Part shown: positions 14,468-17,424 of the stretch, in pieces
Layout: every line of letters begins with the position of its first letter
Position numbering within the stretch: the stretch's first letter is position 1
Notes under the pieces: generated by a model
Database searches by the model: none
Told to the model about the DNA's origin: nothing
The model's input: only the letters and a program-made list of their open reading frames with translations
Origin: DAIOHQ01 sp036744635
Lineage (GTDB): Bacteria > Planctomycetota > Phycisphaerae > Tepidisphaerales > Tepidisphaeraceae
Reading direction: 5' to 3'
DNA: 17,424 nucleotides
Assembly (NCBI GenBank): GCA_036744635.1
Contig: DAIOHQ010000087.1
Span: 1 to 17,424, forward strand
Translations under genes and position numbers: made by a program

Positions 14468-16060
14468 TTACGCCATCGCCACCGCATCATCAAACAGCGT
14501 CGGCGTCAGGGGGATCTGGCACATCATGTGGAGGGCGTCTTTGCCTTGGCCGTAGTAGTTGGGGAGCGAGCCGATGGAGCGGAAGCCGTGGCGCTGGTAC
14601 AGGCGGATGGCGCTGGCGTTGGATTGTTCCACTTCCAGATAAATCCGTCGCACGCCGCGCTCGGACAGGCCATGGATCAGGGCCAGCAGAATCTGCTCGC
14701 CGATCTTCTGGCAGCGGCATTCGTGCTTGACGGCCAGGCTGTAGATGCGGCCAGTAGGCGATGCCGCCCGGCCGGCGCGGGTCTTGTGCCGGCGCACCAG
14801 CGAGATGCCTTCTCCCACCACGCCCCCCTGGTGCTCGGCCACCAGGAACACAGCGCTGGAACGCTGCTGCAGATACTGTAACTGCCGCTTGGAAAGGCTA
14901 TGGACGTCGAAACAGGTCTGTTCCAATTCTACGGCGGCGGCCACATCTTCCTTACGGGCATTGCGCACCACCGCGGGCACTCGCACCACTTCGACCGCGG
15001 GCGCTGATGCTCGCTGCTCGCCCTCGCCGCCACCGAGCGACACATGTGTGATCGGCATTTTGCGCAGGATATATTTCTGCAGCAGCTTCACCGGCCGATA
15101 GCTCATCTTGGTCCACGCCAGCGATTCCAGCCCCCAGTCATCGCCCACGTTGACCAGCGGCCGCTCACTCCACTCACGGCGGCAGAATTCGCAGAAGATA
15201 AACTGCGCCAGCCCCTTCACGTTCAAGTCGGTTTTTTCGATGACGATGCTGCTCTGATCCCGGCCCAGCCACTCGCCGAAGGTGAATCCCCGGATCGCGA
15301 AATCGGCCGACTCCGTCTGCGGGTCCTTCACATACATCACCATTCCGCGCAGACCCAGCTCCGCGGCGCTCTGCAGCGTCAGTTCGCACGCCAACGATTC
15401 CTTCTGCCGTTTGAGGCCGCTGGCGGAGGCATCCTGCACGTGCTGGGTATCCTGGTGATTTTTCCACAGGCCGAGCAGGGCGCAGCATTCATCGAAGTGC
15501 CGGGACTTGTCGTAGGCCTCGATGCGGTAGGCGTAGTTGCGCATGAAGCGGTTGCGGGCCTGGCGCTTGGAGGCGAGGTCGCCGCCGGCCAGGTCGATCA
15601 TGCGGTCGGTGTCATAGATATAGTCGGTGCCGAGCGGCTGCAGGGACAGCTTGCTGCGGTCGAAGCGCTTCAGCAGTTCATCGCTGGCATATTCGACGCG
15701 GCTGCGGTCGGGCACACCGTGGGAGGCGTTGTAGTCGTCGATCAGCTCATAGGCGAGGCGCAGGGCGCGGTCGGAATCGCCGTCGCCGATAGGAGGCATG
15801 AGCAGCGTCAGGTCGCCGGTGCCGTTGGCGAAGACGCAGAGGTGGCCTTCGATCAGCTTCCAGCGCGTGCGCAGACTGTCACGCCAGGTGTACAACTGGG
15901 AAAATGTGTAGTCCGACAGGGGCTCGGACAGGGACTTGAAATACGCATCCAGCGTGGCCTGATCGGACAGTTCCACCGCCCGCAGGCCCGAACCCGGGAA
16001 AGGGTCTTCATCCATAAAAGTGACGGTTTCCTCCATCTTGGCATCCGCCCGTGCCGGCAC
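14468..16060 (-). CDS. DUF2156 (LPG-synthase C-terminal type) fused to a RimI-like GNAT acetyltransferase
   Basis: The product is 530 residues from the GTG at 16060, preceded at 7 bases by AGGGA; ATGs at 16036 and 16015 are alternatives. Residues about 20-355 match DUF2156, related to the C-terminal domain of phosphatidylglycerol lysyltransferases: YTFSQLYTWRDSLR, the LAGGDLASKRQARNRFMRNY block, and GDDWGLESLAWTKMSYRP. Residues about 385-515 form a GNAT domain with the acetyl-CoA loop region (LAVKHECRCQKIGEQIL) and the RimI-like end NASAIRLYQRHGF. The first domain could use aminoacyl-tRNA or acyl donors; the second would acetylate an amine, perhaps a protein N-terminus. No membrane segments are seen, so a classical MprF lipid role is doubtful. 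The acceptor is unknown. Confidence 0.87.
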   Translation of the reverse strand: MPARADAKMEETVTFMDEDPFPGSGLRAVELSDQATLDAYFKSLSEPLSDYTFSQLYTWRDSLRTRWKLIEGHLCVFANGTGDLTLLMPPIGDGDSDRALRLAYELIDDYNASHGVPDRSRVEYASDELLKRFDRSKLSLQPLGTDYIYDTDRMIDLAGGDLASKRQARNRFMRNYAYRIEAYDKSRHFDECCALLGLWKNHQDTQHVQDASASGLKRQKESLACELTLQSAAELGLRGMVMYVKDPQTESADFAIRGFTFGEWLGRDQSSIVIEKTDLNVKGLAQFIFCEFCRREWSERPLVNVGDDWGLESLAWTKMSYRPVKLLQKYILRKMPITHVSLGGGEGEQRASAPAVEVVRVPAVVRNARKEDVAAAVELEQTCFDVHSLSKRQLQYLQQRSSAVFLVAEHQGGVVGEGISLVRRHKTRAGRAASPTGRIYSLAVKHECRCQKIGEQILLALIHGLSERGVRRIYLEVEQSNASAIRLYQRHGFRSIGSLPNYYGQGKDALHMMCQIPLTPTLFDDAVAMA

Positions 16061-16288
16061 TTCGCGTTCCCTGGGACCATCCCATGCGCGCTGGCCTATG
16101 GCGGGACTGGATCACGCGCTGCATAAGCGCGCCAGCGCCAACGGCAAGATGCCTGCCACACTCACACTGAATAAGTGTATCGACACACCGCGAGGTTTGA
16201 TTTAATTTCGAGGGACTCAGATTACCGGTTTATTGTGAGCGCGCGATTGGAAAACGCAATAGGGATGTTCGGACATTTGAGATTTTTC

Positions 16289-16307
16289 CGCGGCTTGCCC
16301 CGCCGCG
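16289..16307. other. Hairpin in the region between acyltransferase and lipoprotein genes
   Basis: CGCGGC (16289-16294) pairs with GCCGCG (16302-16307) around a 7-base loop, 26 bases past the end of the lipoprotein gene. On the minus strand it is followed by GAAAAATCTC, not a U-run, so it is a weak terminator candidate. The rest of 16061-16332 shows no gene. Confidence 0.3.
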
Positions 16308-16332
16308 CACGTTGTTGTCGAGTCAGGCCTGC

Positions 16333-17367
16333 TCACTCTCCCTTGAGCTGCAGAATCCCCGTCGCCGCGGCCAGGCGGACGTTGGCATCCACGTCGTTGA
16401 GCAGCTTCTGAAGCAGCGGCTGCGAATCCGCCCGGCCGATGGCGCCCAGCGCCAGCGCGGCCAGGGAGCGAATACGCGGGTCTTTGCTCCCGGCCGCCAG
16501 CGTCGCGACACCGTATCCTTCATCCGATCCAAGCTGTCCCATGGCACGGGCGGCGATCAGGTTCACCTCCTGATAATCCGTGACCAGCGAGCCGCGAATG
16601 TGCTCGATGACGCGCTGATCGTTGCGGACGCTCAGGCCGATGATCCCGGCCATCTGCTCGTCGGGATAGCCGCTGAGCGTCAGCCCGACCAGAGAGTTGA
16701 GTCCCGTCGAATCCTCCAGCCGCCAGAGCGACTCGAAGGTCTGGATGCGCACCCGCGGCTCGGGGTCGTGCATCATCTGGTGGAGAATCCGCACCGCAGT
16801 AGGCTCGCCGAGCAGCCCCAGGGCCTGCGCCGTGGTGGCGCGCACGTCGGCGTCGGGACTCTTGGCGAACACCTCGAAATCGTGGCTCAGCCGCTTGTCG
16901 CCCAGGCAGTGCAGCGCGTAATGCGCCGCCACGCGCACCGTCGGATCCTTGTCGTAGGCCAGCTCCATCACCTGCGGCCTGGCCTGCCTGAGACGCAGCT
17001 CGCCGACCGCCATGCAGGCCGCGAAGCGCACCACGACGACCTCATCTCCCAGTCCCGTCAGGATGTTGTTGATCTCCTGCCTGCCGCGCGTCTGCCGCAT
17101 GGTTTCCAGCGCGTCGGCCCGCATCACGGCGGTGGGGGAATGGAACGCCTTGTCCACTTCTTCCTCGGCGGCATCGCGCAGGCCCGGATCGATCGCCATC
17201 GGCGCCGATGCCGGATACGCCGGCGGCGGCTTGGGAGGCTTGAATTCCTTGCCCGGCCCGTGCGAATTGCAGCCGCTGAGAAGAGTTACCAAGAGCAAGA
17301 CGGTCGGGACGATTACGCGCGGAAGGGCACCAGGCCCACGACGAAATCGGCGGCCCCATCGCTTCAA
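16333..17367 (-). CDS. HEAT-repeat lipoprotein
   Basis: The product is 344 residues from a TTG at 17367. An Arg-rich n-region and hydrophobic stretch lead to the lipobox LLSGC with C33 as the lipidated residue, so it should be exported and processed by Lgt and signal peptidase II. Residues about 60-340 are tandem helical HEAT/PBS-type repeats (for example AAHYALHCLGD, RATTAQALGLLGE, RIQTFESLWRLED, LAALALGAIGR, LAAATGILQLKGE). Such repeats form a protein-binding solenoid, probably a scaffold at the envelope. The reading frame stays open upstream to the window end, so a longer protein is not excluded, but the signal sequence favours the TTG. A palindromic repeat unit lies directly before the start codon. 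No strong ribosome site is seen. Confidence 0.85.
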   Translation of the reverse strand: MKRWGRRFRRGPGALPRVIVPTVLLLVTLLSGCNSHGPGKEFKPPKPPPAYPASAPMAIDPGLRDAAEEEVDKAFHSPTAVMRADALETMRQTRGRQEINNILTGLGDEVVVVRFAACMAVGELRLRQARPQVMELAYDKDPTVRVAAHYALHCLGDKRLSHDFEVFAKSPDADVRATTAQALGLLGEPTAVRILHQMMHDPEPRVRIQTFESLWRLEDSTGLNSLVGLTLSGYPDEQMAGIIGLSVRNDQRVIEHIRGSLVTDYQEVNLIAARAMGQLGSDEGYGVATLAAGSKDPRIRSLAALALGAIGRADSQPLLQKLLNDVDANVRLAAATGILQLKGE

Positions 17368-17369
17368 TG

Positions 17370-17393
17370 GGTGGGGCGGACATTCCTGTCTGC
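17370..17393. repeat. Single copy of the palindromic repeat unit
   Basis: This 24-base unit differs from the last unit of the array at 8032-8055 by one base (GGGGCGGACA for GGGGCAGACA). It sits 2 bases upstream of the TTG start of the HEAT-repeat lipoprotein, so it would form much of the leader of that mRNA or be part of an upstream frame. Confidence 0.8.
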
Positions 17394-17424
17394 CGTGGCC
17401 GGAGGAGTGGTGGATGTACTCATC

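Noticed and set aside
15044..16126. A 360-codon plus-strand frame antisense to the DUF2156-GNAT gene
   Set aside because: It has no recognisable domain, and the opposite strand encodes two clear domains.

Overview
The window looks like chromosomal DNA from a high-GC planctomycete-type bacterium, possibly of the Phycisphaerae or a relative. This is inferred from gene content, not from any database match. The pointers are a surface protein with a PEP-CTERM tail, a tandem two-domain 6-pyruvoyl-tetrahydropterin-synthase-like protein, a Hanks-type kinase, a very large secreted hydrolase/propeller fusion, an acyltransferase fusion, a HEAT-repeat lipoprotein, and scattered short palindromic repeats. 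Nothing indicates a phage, a plasmid, a CRISPR array or a rRNA/tRNA locus.

Layout. Positions 1-81 hold the 3' end of an unrecognised plus-strand gene. A period-7 hairpin then separates it from a convergent 1320-residue secreted protein (176-4138, minus). Divergently, panD (4190-4576) and lgt (4640-5623) run on the plus strand. A more AT-rich stretch (about 5640-6350) carries two small unrecognised minus-strand genes. Next, all on minus, come a phytanoyl-CoA-dioxygenase-family gene (6392-7360), a second period-7 hairpin, a tandem PTPS-like gene interrupted in frame by a palindromic repeat array (7488-8375), a single-domain response regulator (8422-8805) and a PEP-CTERM surface protein (8906-9973). 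A divergent AraC-family regulator (10107-10967) follows, with a 21-bp-spaced direct repeat in front of it. Then come a Uup-type ABC-F ATPase (11011-12816, minus), a soluble non-RD Ser/Thr kinase (13252-14103, plus) convergent with a 73-residue membrane protein (14111-14332, minus), a DUF2156-GNAT fusion (14468-16060, minus) and a HEAT-repeat lipoprotein (16333-17367, minus). A further copy of the palindromic repeat touches the lipoprotein start.

How the genes work together. Most genes appear to be independent single-gene units. The plausible small groupings are panD-lgt, phyH with the two small genes after it, and the AraC/PEP-CTERM divergent pair. Two styles of translation start coexist. Some genes have clear Shine-Dalgarno sequences (phyH, the 60- and 73-residue membrane proteins, the PEP-CTERM gene, the acyltransferase). 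Others have none but carry a -10-like hexamer 6-10 bases before the ATG, which suggests leaderless or near-leaderless mRNAs (panD, the PTPS-like gene, the ABC-F gene, perhaps the large hydrolase).

The most interesting points are the 120-bp palindromic repeat element inside the PTPS-like coding sequence together with its relative near position 17380, the two period-7 hairpins, the AraC operator candidate, and the multidomain fusions. I did not find a convincing multi-gene defence or biosynthetic system.
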